This document shows positions 63,612-64,000 of a stretch of DNA of 64,000 nt, piece after piece. Positions within the stretch are counted from its first letter, which is position 1, and each line of letters begins with the position of its first letter. Made by a program: the position numbers and the translations under genes. The DNA lies in assembly GCF_003318235.1 (NCBI RefSeq), contig NZ_QOCG01000032.1:62001-126000 (forward strand), given 5' to 3'. The notes under the pieces are model-generated. The model worked only from the letters and a program-made list of their open reading frames with translations. It had not been told where the DNA came from and made no database searches. The stretch is from Loktanella sp. D2R18 (lineage in GTDB: Bacteria; Pseudomonadota; Alphaproteobacteria; Rhodobacterales; Rhodobacteraceae).

Positions 63612-64000
63612 AATACGCCCTCTAATCGGTCGGCCCAAGCGGGCGTTGTGGTGATTTCAACGCTATGCGCAGTATCGCCTGCGTGAAATTTCATCTGCAA
63701 GGCGGTATTTGGCGCATCTGGACCTAACCGATCCGGCCACTCAATGAGGCATATTGCGGTGGTAAAGGCTTCGTCCAGACCAAGTTCAAAAATTTCATCT
63801 GGGTGGGTTAAACGGTAAAGATCGCAATGCCAGATGTCGCCTGACGGATCATCATAGGTTTGCACAAGCGTAAATGTCGGCGACGGCACGTCTTCCATAC
63901 GGCCAAGTCTGGCACGGATTAACGCGCGCGAAAAAGCGGATTTTCCAGCGCCGATTTCGCCGGATAGCAATAAAGTATCGCCGGGAGACAAAATGCCCGC
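63608..64000 (-). CDS. tsaE: tRNA threonylcarbamoyladenosine biosynthesis protein TsaE, partial
   Basis: The frame is open to the window edge, so the N-terminus is missing. The visible part has the P-loop LSGEIGAGKSAFSRALI, PSPTFTLVQTY and HCDLYRL, diagnostic of TsaE, the ATPase that resets the TsaBD complex in t6A tRNA synthesis. About 130 residues are seen; the family has about 150. Confidence 0.93.
   Translation of the reverse strand, partial: AGILSPGDTLLLSGEIGAGKSAFSRALIRARLGRMEDVPSPTFTLVQTYDDPSGDIWHCDLYRLTHPDEIFELGLDEAFTTAICLIEWPDRLGPDAPNTALQMKFHAGDTAHSVEITTTPAWADRLEGVL

Noticed and set aside
1-64000. Mobile elements, CRISPR arrays, tRNA or rRNA genes
   Set aside because: No transposase, integrase, regularly spaced repeats or tRNA/rRNA sequence was recognised by reading; a tRNA search tool would be needed to exclude small RNA genes formally.

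Overview
The window is a gene-dense piece of an alphaproteobacterial chromosome, most likely from a marine Rhodobacteraceae (Roseobacter-group) bacterium. This is inferred from protein character (NADP-malic enzyme with a phosphotransacetylase tail, AddAB, HslVU, HemJ, an AmgK-MurU-TsaE cluster), from gene orders familiar in that family, and from moderate GC content. Genus cannot be fixed from sequence reading alone. No rRNA, tRNA, insertion sequence, prophage or CRISPR array was recognised.

The landmark is a probable replication origin at about 43065-43471. It is a roughly 400 bp AT-rich gap between hemJ and maf with one perfect DnaA box (TTATCCACA) touching the maf start codon and several degenerate ones. 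To its left every gene down to parB reads leftward (hemJ, rho, mnmE, mnmG, rsmG, parA, parB); to its right maf, aroE, coaE and dnaQ read rightward, so both flanks are transcribed away from the origin. Two perfect 16-bp parS palindromes lie inside the 5' ends of rsmG and mnmG, 3.5-5.5 kb from the origin.

Layout from the left: the edge of a probable peptide ABC permease; pip and ubiG; a coupled GT90 glycosyltransferase / UDP-xylose synthase pair; a comF-grxC-nitrilase-marR operon; an NDUFAF5-like protein and hemH; a Ser/Thr kinase; a small envelope cluster with two L,D-transpeptidases around a CAP lipoprotein; a 23S/tRNA uracil methyltransferase with two ABC exporters; cca-nudix-hslO; argG; a class IV aminotransferase coupled to a sulfotransferase-like gene; msrA, ribokinase, maeB and mutS; hrcA-grpE-TPM opposite rph-rdgB-hemW; then the origin region. 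Right of it come secB, fxsA, a Tim44-like gene, mltA, an Smr gene, a major facilitator, an hslU/hslV pair split by two unrelated genes, an orphan capsule-type protein, trxA, addA-addB, and the muramic acid salvage genes amgK-murU with tsaE at the right edge.

Most of the content is conserved housekeeping: replication and partition, tRNA modification, repair (mutS, addAB), protein quality control (grpE, hslUV, hslO, trxA, secB), heme synthesis and cell wall recycling. The less ordinary parts are the GT90/UDP-xylose pair, the L,D-transpeptidase/CAP cluster next to a kinase with an altered catalytic loop, the aminotransferase/sulfotransferase pair, the zinc-ribbon TPM protein, the DM13 protein between hslV and hslU, an MltA with no visible signal peptide, and a strong tendency of convergent genes to overlap at their stop codons. 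I did not see a clearly undescribed multi-gene defence or mobile system.
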